Shown here in pieces: positions 52,558 through 62,024 of a stretch of DNA of 64,000 bases (positions are counted from its first letter, which is position 1; every line of letters begins with the position of its first letter). Under the pieces are notes generated by a model. That model ran no database searches, was not told the DNA's origin, and saw nothing but the letters and a program-made list of their open reading frames with translations. Both the position numbers and the translations under genes were made by a program. Source of the DNA: Tubiluchus corallicola (taxonomy: Eukaryota > Priapulida > Priapulimorpha > Priapulimorphida > Tubiluchidae); contig JAQGDQ010000212.1 of the NCBI GenBank assembly GCA_030141605.1, forward strand, positions 318,769 to 382,768, read 5' to 3'.

Positions 52558-53855
52558 AGTTTTGTTCGCATTGTTTTATAATTCTTGTATCACTCATTGT
52601 TTCTTACCAGACTCACTAATGTTATCAGTATTTGTGCCACTTATTAAAGACAAAAATAGAGATATAGCGGACAGAAATAACTGCAGACTCATCGTTTTAT
52701 CTTCGGTCTCTAGTAAACTTTTAGAAATTGTTGTATTGACTCGTTATGCTGATTGGTTACCTGCCACACCCAACCAGTTTGGTTATGTGGAGAATTTGGG
52801 TAGTGATGTATTAACATGTTAAAAGAAGTAGTAGAATATTATATAGACCGCCAGAGTACCGCACATATAATGTTTTTAGGCGCCTCCAAAGCCTTCGATA
52901 GAATTAATTATTTTAAACTGTTTTTAAAACTCATTGAGACTGAGATGCCAAATGTTGTTGTTCGTTTACTCGTTTTTTATTACACCCATCAAGGCATACT
53001 GGTGAGATGGTTCAACTATAACTCTGAGATTTTTGAAGTTGGAAATGGCGTACGGCAGGGAGGAAAGATGTCCCCTCTTCTGTTTAAATTCTACTTTAGA
53101 GAACTTAGTGAAAATCTAGCCTCTAGTAATCTTGGATGTCAAATTGCAGATATTTATTACAATCATTTGACATGTGCTGACGAAAATTGCCTATTAAGTA
53201 CCACGATAACTGCTCTGATGAAATTATGTGATATATATGTTGATTATGCAGCAAAATTTGATATTTTAATTAATGTTGACAAAACTAAGCTTCTGACTAT
53301 AACGCCTTCCAATATGAGCAATTTTGAGTTCGGAACAGTTAAGTTAGCTGGATCTGTTATTGAGCCTTGTGATAATGAAAAATATCTTGATCACATCATT
53401 TCTAGGGACAATAGAGACGATAGAGATATCATACGACAAGTAGGCATTTATTACTCTCGAGCAAATAAGCTATGCCGTAAACACGTCTATTCAACACTTA
53501 TAGCAATAGCTTCTACTCTATAGATACCTGGCGGCATTTTCATAATTATAATCTGAACAAACTCAAGGTTGCTCATAATAAATCTATGCGAAAAATTTTC
53601 AATTATCAGTTCGATCACAGTGCCAGGGACATTTCTGTGACGCATAAATTAGTGTACTTTGATGTTATTTACAGGAAAAGCATTTACAGCCTGAATACTA
53701 GAATTTCAAACAGTGAAAACTTGTTATGTAGAACAATATTCGGTAGTGATACTTTATTTACTTCCAGTATAAGAAAGATTTGGAGAAAGATATTGTATGC
53801 TTAATTTTTACATTGTTGATATTCATTGTATATAATGATTGAAGCCAATGCGAAA

Positions 53856-53919
<64 letters not shown>

Positions 53920-54036
53920 TGTAATTTTGTTTACTTTGTGAGCTTGTGTGTTTATTTAATTGTATTTTCGTTGTATATATTTTTATGTTGTACTAATATG
54001 ATATGAACGAAAATTTGAAATAAAGAAGTGAATCAA
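52558..54036 (+). mobile_element. 5'-truncated LINE: reverse transcriptase and tail, inserted after GPCR copy 1
   Basis: Broken frames at 52562-52822, 52816-53523 and 53586-53804 show consecutive RT blocks: VPLIKDKNRDIADRNNC, ASKAFDRINYFKLF and VRQGGKMSPLLF. Then a catalytic motif is degraded to CADE where YADD is expected, followed by the C-terminal tail. A 3' UTR with an (ATT)n tract and an AATAAA near 54010 follows. Comparison with the other GPCR unit shows the insertion point (between CAACTTCGACA and GAATCTCTCAC). Endonuclease is absent and the element is dead. Confidence 0.75.
53858..53920. repeat. (ATT)n microsatellite
   Basis: About 21 ATT units inside the LINE 3' region. Confidence 0.95.
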
Positions 54037-55049
54037 AATATTCGAATCTCTCACTTAGCTATCTTTTTATCAATTTATCTCTGAAATATCCTGATGGAAA
54101 AAAAGCTAAAATGCGAGCACGTGCAGAAACCAAGTATGTTGTTGTAACGACATAAATTGTCTTTAATATCTGTAAATTATACTAGCACAATAATATAAAA
54201 AAGAAAAATTATCTTCCGAGTCTCTGGCTCAGATGAATTTTTGTTTCTTTGTACGAATTTTGCCTCGCTACTTGAGAGAGATATGTGGCTGGGCCTAGCA
54301 TTAGGATTCATTTCTGACGTTTGATCAATAATCTCGTTTACATGACATTATTATGATATTGTGTGTGTTGGTAACCATTAATGCTAGTTGTTTACAATCA
54401 CTTTCATGATTTGTGTACAAAACATTTGTTTTATGCAAGCATTTAGTATAGCTGACACTTCAATATTTGTTGTTGTTGTTGTTGTTGTTCTGCTTTGGCT
54501 AGGTTGATAAAATTATAGACATTGTTTATTGGGCTCTTGCATTTTGCTGGTGTTTACTTATCCTCATACATGGTGTTAAATAGTGCACAAAATATTATTT
54601 TGTTATAATAAACGAGAAATTGATAAACCCATGATAATTTTATCAAATAATTTGTAAAAATGGCATTTTTCGATGATACATTATGCAGTGCGAAATCATA
54701 AAAGCTGAAGACAATCTCAAATTACCACGATGTGCAGCAGGCCTACCACGAACTTATAAGCCAGTTATGTTATGCACAAAAATACGAGTTTACTCTATTG
54801 TTTGATTTTAAATAAATAAACTACTAGAATTTTATCTTGAACGTAATTTGTTTTCTGCGGTGTAATGCAATACAAAACTTTGTAAATTTACGACTAATTA
54901 ACATACTGAAATCAAATTATTACAATCCTTTCTTCAGGTATTCAAATTTGAAAATATGGTGAAGTTCTTTAGTTTTATGAAAAATATACAATCTGATACA
55001 AGTGGATTAAATAAACGTCAAGATAAAAAATCGATTTCTGTTTTACAGA
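54037..55049. other. Downstream flank of GPCR copy 1
   Basis: The part 54037-54800 matches 58625-59420; the rest has no recognised feature. A (TTG)n run lies at about 54464-54489. Confidence 0.5.
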
Positions 55050-55480
55050 ATAATTCCATAATTATCCATGGTTGTTAAATCAGCCTCAAAAATTGTAGGA
55101 ATTCAACAGCCATCTATGGCATATTTGTATGAAACAAGGGTCGGAAAGAGAACGCAAGTTATCATGAAAGATGAATTCCATCCAGGTAATAAATTTTTTG
55201 AAATGCTCCCCCCTCTGGACATAGATACCTACTCAATTAACGCTAAAGGCACAAGAACTTTAAATTATTTTTATCCCGTTGCAATTCGTATCATAAACAG
55301 TAAATTGCTGTAAATCTCCAACATTAATTATCTATGTCACTGTACAACTGATTGAATTATTTGTGTTAATCTCTTTGTTGTTTCCATAAGTTATTGCAGT
55401 ACGTAAAACCACATAAATTTCATTGTATGTATTATGCTATAATGACAATAAATTGCTTACTTACTTACTTAACTAGGCTA
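55050..55480 (+). mobile_element. LINE C-terminal fragment and 3' end with (TTAC)n tail
   Basis: The frame 55068-55313 reads SASKIVGIQQPSMAYLYETR, then DEFHPGNKFFEMLP and FYPVAIRIIN. This is the conserved tail found after the RT in CR1/L2-like LINEs (KIIG..., HPL...F..LPS, SF.P.AI..LN). The 3' end has AATAAATTGC followed by TTACTTACTTAC. RT is absent. Confidence 0.65.
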
Positions 55481-55605
55481 TATAGAATTCCATTCTAGTT
55501 CTATTATCATAACAAAAATAATTATCACCCAAAAGATTCCGCACAAGCTTTCTGCAATTCTATGTTATTACGAAAAATTCTTCACTTTTCGTTAGCTAAA
55601 TCACG

Positions 55606-55825
55606 ATGTTTGATCATTCATTGAACTCAAGCATCAACATGATTAGCATGAATTTAGTGAAAGAATAACTCCACGAAAGATTGCCATGTTAATTGTAGAT
55701 GCGCTAGCTGGTACAATTACAGATTTTTCTAAAGGCATAATTATTAGAGCTGTTTTCAAGATTATGTAGATACGTTACAGACATACCATAACAGTCTGCT
55801 GGCTGATTTGTCACAGCAACCAATT
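55606..55825 (+). pseudogene. Broken third GPCR copy (5' part only)
   Basis: From TAAATCACGATG onward the DNA aligns with the start region of both intact GPCR genes: GAACTCAA, ATGAATTTAGTGAAAGAATA, ATAACTCCA, GCCATGTTA, CATACCATAACA and TTTGTCACAGCAAC. A frameshift brings a stop after about 20 codons, others follow, and similarity ends near 55825 in the TM2 region. It lies between the two intact genes, so the cluster once had at least three members. Confidence 0.75.
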
Positions 55826-55833
55826 TTGTAGTA

Positions 55834-55847
55834 GTCAGGACCAGATT
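55834..55847. mobile_element. hAT-like terminus CAGGACCAGATTTA
   Basis: Differs at one base from the left end of the element at 2213. It begins just where the GPCR relic ends. No matching right end was found, so only a terminus is claimed. Confidence 0.3.
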
Positions 55848-56251
55848 TAGACGCGATGAAGACCTAAGATATATAAAGCTCAAAAGCCTTTTTTTAAATA
55901 CACTAACTGGTCTCTGAAAACTTAAAAATATGTGCATTTTAATTATTTAATAGAAAAGTAAACAATGAAAATTATTTTAAGTGTAAAATATAATTTATGG
56001 TTACAACTCCACAACTTCATCAGAACTTTTTATCGACATGGTTGAAAATCATGCCAAACCTTTCAACAGAGCTACTGCAGTCATCATTAATGGTAAATTT
56101 TTACAAACATACAACCAGTTTATATAGGCAGAGCCTACAGTATAGAACATTATGCACTAATTATGTATACAGCACAAGCCACAAAGGTAACGATTAAGCA
56201 GACCTGATACAGTAGAAAAGAAATTGATACATCCATATATATCGACGAGGC

Positions 56252-56580
56252 TACAGCTCCGACGATGGCACCATATCAAACGAAAGGTCTCCACCGATAG
56301 GTTCGAACCTGAGGGTTTATTTTTCAAATCGGGTCCATCCTAAGGAACAGGGGACGAAAAACCTCCAAAAAGCCCTTTTTGGCCATTTTTTGCGAAAAAT
56401 TATTCCTAGAGAACAGGAACGTGTCAGGTGGGGGTGCCGGTAATGGTTAGGTAGGCCGTTCTACGGTGGGTGTTATATTTCGATTTTGCGGGAGGGCCAC
56501 CGGCTACGGAATTTTACCCGGACAAATCCACGCAAATTTTGTAGAAAACTGGTCAAACAGCCTCCAGAAAAATTCAGTTT
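56252..56580. repeat. Dispersed repeat 'E', copy 4 (most diverged)
   Basis: Shares the order GACGATGGCACCA, ATCAAACGAAAGGTCTC, AACCTCCAAAAA, GTAGGCCGTTCTACGGTGGG and GGTCAAACAGCC with copy 1. It lies outside the LRR array. Confidence 0.7.
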
Positions 56581-57347
56581 GTTCAACTGTTTGGGCATGT
56601 TGGGAAAAAATAAACACAATCCAACGAAAGAGGATGAAACGGTCTACAAAATGTGGAGGGTGTCACTAGGAGAAGTAACGGCACAGTTTACTAAAGTAAG
56701 AATTTTTGGTCGGTATTAATATCACTAAAATTAGAGTAATTTTTAGATATTATATTTGCTGGCATCAAACCGTGCTTCTATGATTAGGGCATTGGTATAA
56801 ATACTGCAGCGCTAGGCAAATAAACGGTTTATCTCCCTATGGGTGGGTGCTGTTATTCACTTTTCTAATAAAGTTTTGTTTCCACAGTCATAAATGTGAA
56901 TAACTATTTTCATCAACAAACATCAAAGCTAGCTTGTATACAAATAAAACGAAATGAAAATCGGAAGCGTGCAAAATTGTCAGAGTTAATTTATTAATAG
57001 CTGCTTTAAGCAGTGACCAATTTCACATATTGCTGATAATGAAATTCTCGAGAGGATAGGTATAATATATGACATGAAATTATTTTAATGTAATAAATAA
57101 ACTAAACGGGCATGCGCCGCAACCAACCATATTGAAAAGTCTACACACATGCATCTGCTTCCTCATCTCTGAAATCACTGAGTAAACTCATATCCTATAA
57201 CGAAGCCGTCCTCACTAACTTTTTTGGTGCAAACTCGTGAAACTTGAAACTCTTGAAAAGAACGTTAGAATTTCTTTTTAAAGTTGTGAATGTAAATTTT
57301 TAAGCTGAAAAACATCCAGGAATTCTAGCAAAAAACTGTAAATCACA

Positions 57348-58355
57348 ATGTTAAATCTTACAGTGAACTCAACCATCGAAGAATGGCACGAATTTAGTGA
57401 AAGAATAACTCCACTAAACATTGTCATGTTAGTTGTGATTGCTCTGGTAGGCGCATCTACAGCTTTTCTAAATGCCGTGGTCATTATTACTATTTACAAG
57501 TACCGATGTCTACAAACCTTCCATAACAAGTTATTGGCTAATTTGGCAGCAACAGATTTAATATGGGGTGTTTTAACTCCACTATTGGCAGTTACATTAA
57601 CAGTTAAACCAAAGCCTTCAACTGAGCTTTGTTGTCTACAAGTGTTTTTAATTGGAACGCTTTTAACTCTGGGTGTAATTTTTCTTACCTCTATTGTAAC
57701 TGATCGCTATATTGCTGTCAGTAAACCTATTCATTACCACAAGCTACAAGTGAAGCTGGAAAACTTTAACATCTTTATCATAATTTCCACAATATATTCG
57801 CTGTTCGTGGGTGAACTTTTTGCATCCCAAATAGCAATTAACTATAGTCCAGAATTTTTATGTTTTGAGTTTGACCATATGGTTCATCCCTGGTTTTCGG
57901 TGTTCTTCACAGCACATTACTTTACAGCATTAATATTTATGATATATGTCTACACCTCATTGATCATAATAGCAGTAAGACAGCAGAAGAAAATTAACAC
58001 TACTCTACTACTATCAGAAAGTTCTACGTTTGGATTGATCAGGCAAGTAAAGGCAACTAAAATGTCAGCAGTAATCATTATTTCATCAATGACACTTACT
58101 GCACCCAGCATGTTTCACATGGTAATAATCAGCACCACAAAACAGCAAGATAAAAATTTAAACCTCATTTTGTTAAAAGGATTGGGTAGCTCCTTAAACT
58201 CGTTCCTAAATCCGATTATATATTTCCTGCTCGTGAAAGACTTTCGTCGCTGCATTAGGAAGTTACTATGTCGAGCGAATGATATCAGTACAGAGGACAA
58301 CAGCCAAGTTTCACTTCCAGTAACCGTCTCAGACCATCAAGCAGCAAAATTCTAA
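57348..58355 (+). CDS. Rhodopsin-like (class A) GPCR, single exon, copy 2
   Basis: 335 residues with the same start, seven-TM layout and signature residues as copy 1: LANLAATDL in TM2, TDRYIAVSKPIHYHKL after TM3, a TM6 with Pro but no CW (LTAPSMF), and NPIIYFLLVKDFRRC at TM7/helix 8. Differences cluster in the TM4-ECL2 region, the third intracellular loop (TLLLSESS against TSRSSRSS) and the C-terminal tail (SDHQAAKF). The frame is intact. It is probably a functional recent duplicate with possibly shifted G-protein coupling, which is inference from the loop changes. About 660 bases of upstream DNA are shared with copy 1. Confidence 0.9.
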   Translation: MLNLTVNSTIEEWHEFSERITPLNIVMLVVIALVGASTAFLNAVVIITIYKYRCLQTFHNKLLANLAATDLIWGVLTPLLAVTLTVKPKPSTELCCLQVFLIGTLLTLGVIFLTSIVTDRYIAVSKPIHYHKLQVKLENFNIFIIISTIYSLFVGELFASQIAINYSPEFLCFEFDHMVHPWFSVFFTAHYFTALIFMIYVYTSLIIIAVRQQKKINTTLLLSESSTFGLIRQVKATKMSAVIIISSMTLTAPSMFHMVIISTTKQQDKNLNLILLKGLGSSLNSFLNPIIYFLLVKDFRRCIRKLLCRANDISTEDNSQVSLPVTVSDHQAAKF

Positions 58356-58482
58356 AGCTAGAAGTTTCAAAAACACACGACTACAAAATCAACACCAGTG
58401 TTGATTGTTGATGTCTGGTATGTTTAAAGCGGTTTTTCTTCGCACTGTGACTGATCCAACTCCTTAAATAAATAAATGAATA

Positions 58483-58630
58483 AATCGAAGAGCACAAAGA
58501 CTTTTAGCAGCCACGGAATTGGAGTGAATAACAACCTGGCAAATAACAAGGGCCCGAACACACTTCCTTGTGGTAGTCCTGGTGGAACTGGGACAGTTGA
58601 TGAGGCACAGCCCTCAACTTCGACACATTG
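58483..58630 (-). mobile_element. Old LINE RT fragment (- strand), second copy
   Basis: The reverse strand reads PGLPQGSVFGPLLF, the same relic as at 52424-52550. Confidence 0.6.
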
Positions 58631-59430
58631 GAATCTGTCACCTAGTCATGCTTTTATCTGTTTGCATTGTAACTGAAATGTGCTGTTGCAAAAGAAGCTA
58701 CAATACAAGTATGTGCAGAAACCAATTCTGATATTGTGGTCGACATAAATTGTCTTTGATATCTATAGATTATAATTAATCAATAAGCAGAGATACAAAA
58801 TTCGTATTATCAAAAAACTATCTTGAGAGCTATTGTCTCAGGATGAATTTTTACTTCTCTGTACGAGTTTTGCGTCGATACTTGAGAGAGATACGTGACT
58901 GGACCTAGCGTTAAGTCATTTATGACGTTTGATTAATAATCTCGCTTACATGATATTATTTTGATATTATATGTGTTGGTAACTGTTAATAATAGGCGTT
59001 TACAACCATTTTCATGATTTCTGCGCAAAACATTTACTTTATGGGAGTAGATATTGTAGCTGATACTTCAATTTTTGTTGTTGTTGTTGTTTGCTTTGGC
59101 TAGTTTACGGAGGACATTGTTTATGTTAATTGCGTTCTTGTACTTTGCTTGTATTTATCTATTCTCATACATGGTGTCAGTATGAGAATAGTGAGAGTAT
59201 ATATATAGTGAGAATATGAGAGTATGTCAATAGTGAACAAAATATTGTTGTACTAAGCAAGAAATTGAAAAACACATAATGATTTTGTCAAACAATTCGT
59301 GAAAAATGCCATTTTTTGGTACTAGACTATGCTTTTGCAAAATTGCAAAAGCTGAACGCAAATCTCAAATAACCATGATGTGCAGCAGGCCTACCAGGAA
59401 CCTGTAGGCCTGTTGTGTTACAAAATGTTT

Positions 59431-60291
59431 TCTTTTCTGGCCAGTTTTTATAAACCTCAATCAGATCTTTATAAACCACAGTCAAAATTAATTCAAATGT
59501 GGTCAAAACTTATATTATACATCGATGTGATATTAGCTACTTTTACACTATTTTTCTGGTTATAATCATGGTTAAAAGATGCCATTGGGACTTATGTGAC
59601 TCAGACATTCAAAATACGGGATCGCCTATGGAATGGAACAGTCAAATTTATTTCATTTCCGTAGCCTGACAAACGGAAACATACAAAAACTGAAAAAATC
59701 TTGCAAACGAGCACATGATCAGTAAACATTGAAAATAAATCGCAGGCTTGAATGATGTTCGTATGTTCAAAGACAAGAGAGACTTAATATTTTTGTTGTT
59801 AATTTATTGTAAAACAAAGCTAATTGGCGTAGTTTCCCTATTATACTTATGTCTCTGTATTTTGTAGTGCTTTGAAACTTCGTCCCTAAATTCTGTTTAA
59901 ATTGAAAAGTCATTTTTTGGCTACTTGAAGTGTTAATTTCGTTTAAAATAGCTGCTGCTCTGCAAATTTGTGTTTACGAAAAAGTGCAATCAGATTATCT
60001 GCTGATTAGACATTAGCTGTGACTGTCATGTTGTTTAGTTCAGTTTAGTTTAGCTTAAACAGTTGTTGTCCTGCGTGAGCTGTTGTCCCGAATGCTGCTG
60101 AGCGTGCTTAAATTACAGCGGGGGCGGAGCGATAGAGCAATGTGTTTGACGTCAAGTGACTATTGTTGTTATTGTTTTGTTGATGTTGCTATTATTGTTG
60201 TTATTAACATAATAACATTATTATTGTCGTTGTTGATGTTATCGTTATTGTTATTATCATTATTATTATGACTTATTAGCTAGATAAATAT
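59431..60291. other. Spacer before the CR1-like LINE
   Basis: No gene. A TTTAGTTCAGTTTAG pentamer patch lies near 60035-60055, and TTG/ATT-rich low-complexity sequence at 60160-60270. Confidence 0.45.
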
Positions 60292-60783
60292 ATGGATACT
60301 AACAATTGCTGGTTCTTAATTGTCATAACATCAAAGCTACTGACAATGTTTAACTACTTGATTAAAAAGAAAATCTGGAACTCCATAAAGCCATCTCTGA
60401 ATACTACACTGACATGCATGCTCATAATTACGAGCATGGGCTTGCAGATAAATGATATGGATATTAGTGCAGTACACCGCATACCGTCAGAAAAAGGGGT
60501 GCCGCCGATTATAGTGAAATTTACAAGAAGGTCAGTCAGGGATAACGTATATAAGCAAAGGAAAAACCGTCCAAGACTTGGTGATATAGGGTTTTCGTCC
60601 AACAATCGTGTCCAGATAGGGGAATGTCTCACTTCGGCCAGGAAAGCATTGTTCAAAAAGTGCGTTGATTACAAAAAACAACGAGGCTATAAATTTGTAT
60701 GGCCAAATCAAGGAAGAATCTTTATGAGAGCTAATGAAAAAATGGAATCCTTCGAAATAAAATGTGAAGAGGACTTAACCTAA
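60292..60783 (+). mobile_element. CR1-like LINE ORF1 (C-terminal part)
   Basis: The 163-codon frame contains DISAVHRIPSEKG, PPIIVKFTRRSVRDNVYKQR, CLTSARKALFKKC and YKFVWPNQGRIFMRAN. This is the order seen in ORF1 proteins of CR1/L2-like LINEs, which bind RNA. The N terminus looks truncated or frameshifted (the first ~45 residues are not typical). It lies 1.2 kb upstream of ORF2 on the same strand and may belong to the same copy. Confidence 0.65.
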
Positions 60784-62024
60784 TTTGAACTGTTGCAGAT
60801 TCTGATTATACTTATGCTCGTCTTTAACGCTAATCAAGTAAACAGGTATCTTTCTTATTTGAAGTTTCTTTGCCGTTTGTCAGATTGATTGTTCGCCTAA
60901 TACAGTTCACGTGTGTACTAATTGTGTGTGCATGTCTGCGGGTGTACGTATTACTCATAATTGCAAGTTTATATTGTATAAGTGAGCGAAAAATAGCTCA
61001 CATTTTTTTCTGCATGGTAACTAGAAACAGTTATCGGTACAGTCGTAATGCCTATGCAGGTTGGTACTGTAAGTGATTACAAAACTATGGATACCACCGA
61101 GTAATAATTACAAACAGCTTAGTGTGGTTCAGTGAAACCAGTTTTTTTGTCCGTATGTTAATTGATAACCTTGACTACATGGGTAAATGGTCCAATGAAT
61201 AAGCGATTCGTAAATGGTTGCGGACGAGATTTTGTCACGTATCAAGTATTTAATATATTAACCTGTTTACAGAAACCGATTACAGATTACCTTTACCGTA
61301 CCTGGGTATAATCTATGACATTCACAGGTATGCTGCCTTGATTGCGAAATTGTATTTTACCAATTAATACAATAAGGGATTTTTTTTGCATAGGCCTATA
61401 TATTCATTATCAATATAATAAATAATAATTTATTATTATACTGTTAATAATAGCACTGTTAGACACTAAATGAAACGTGAACGTGTAATATTTTTAATAC
61501 AGAAGTGACTCTATTTTTTTTGTATGGCGAGACAGCTTAACGTAAATTTATGCCTAACTCTTAACTGCTTAACTCCATATTAAATTTAACCCTTTTTAGA
61601 AAGATATGCATAAAAAATAGTAACTTTGTTTCAATTTTCACTTATTAGCAACATGGATATGTAATTAAACTGTATTAATGCTACGTATCATGATTAGTTA
61701 ATATCTGGCAAGTTATTTTCTGTCTATATATCATTAACAGTCAAATTTAAGTGGAACCATATTTCTAAATATGAGACTATTTTTGTGTACTTTAATGTAT
61801 AATCAAAGAATTCATACTACATCAATAATCCAAAATACATGTGCAAATTATATGCTCCAGGATATATTAATTTGATAATTTGAAGCAATTATTTTATCTT
61901 TTTTTTAAATCAAAGTGGAAGATAGAGGCAAATAAGTCGGCCCTAATTACTACCTCAGTCTTTTCGCATTTTTTTTCTTTTTTAACAATTACTCACCCTC
62001 TTTACCTACATCATTCATATGTAA
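60784..62024. other. AT-rich gap between LINE ORF1 and ORF2
   Basis: No open frame or element is recognised. It is unusually long for an ORF1-ORF2 spacer, so the two ORFs could be from different copies or separated by an insertion. Confidence 0.4.

Larger units (their letters stand above)
50595..54800. repeat. GPCR tandem duplication, copy 1
   Basis: Similar to 56690-59430 from AAGAATTTTTGTTCGCTATT onward. It covers about 690 bases upstream of the gene, the whole gene and the downstream flank. It is interrupted at 52558-54036 by a LINE. Confidence 0.85.
56690..59430. repeat. GPCR tandem duplication, copy 2
   Basis: Uninterrupted counterpart of 50595-54800. Confidence 0.85.

Noticed and set aside
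60292-60783. Host gene of 163 residues
   Set aside because: Sequence order matches LINE ORF1 proteins and an ORF2 of the same style lies downstream on the same strand.
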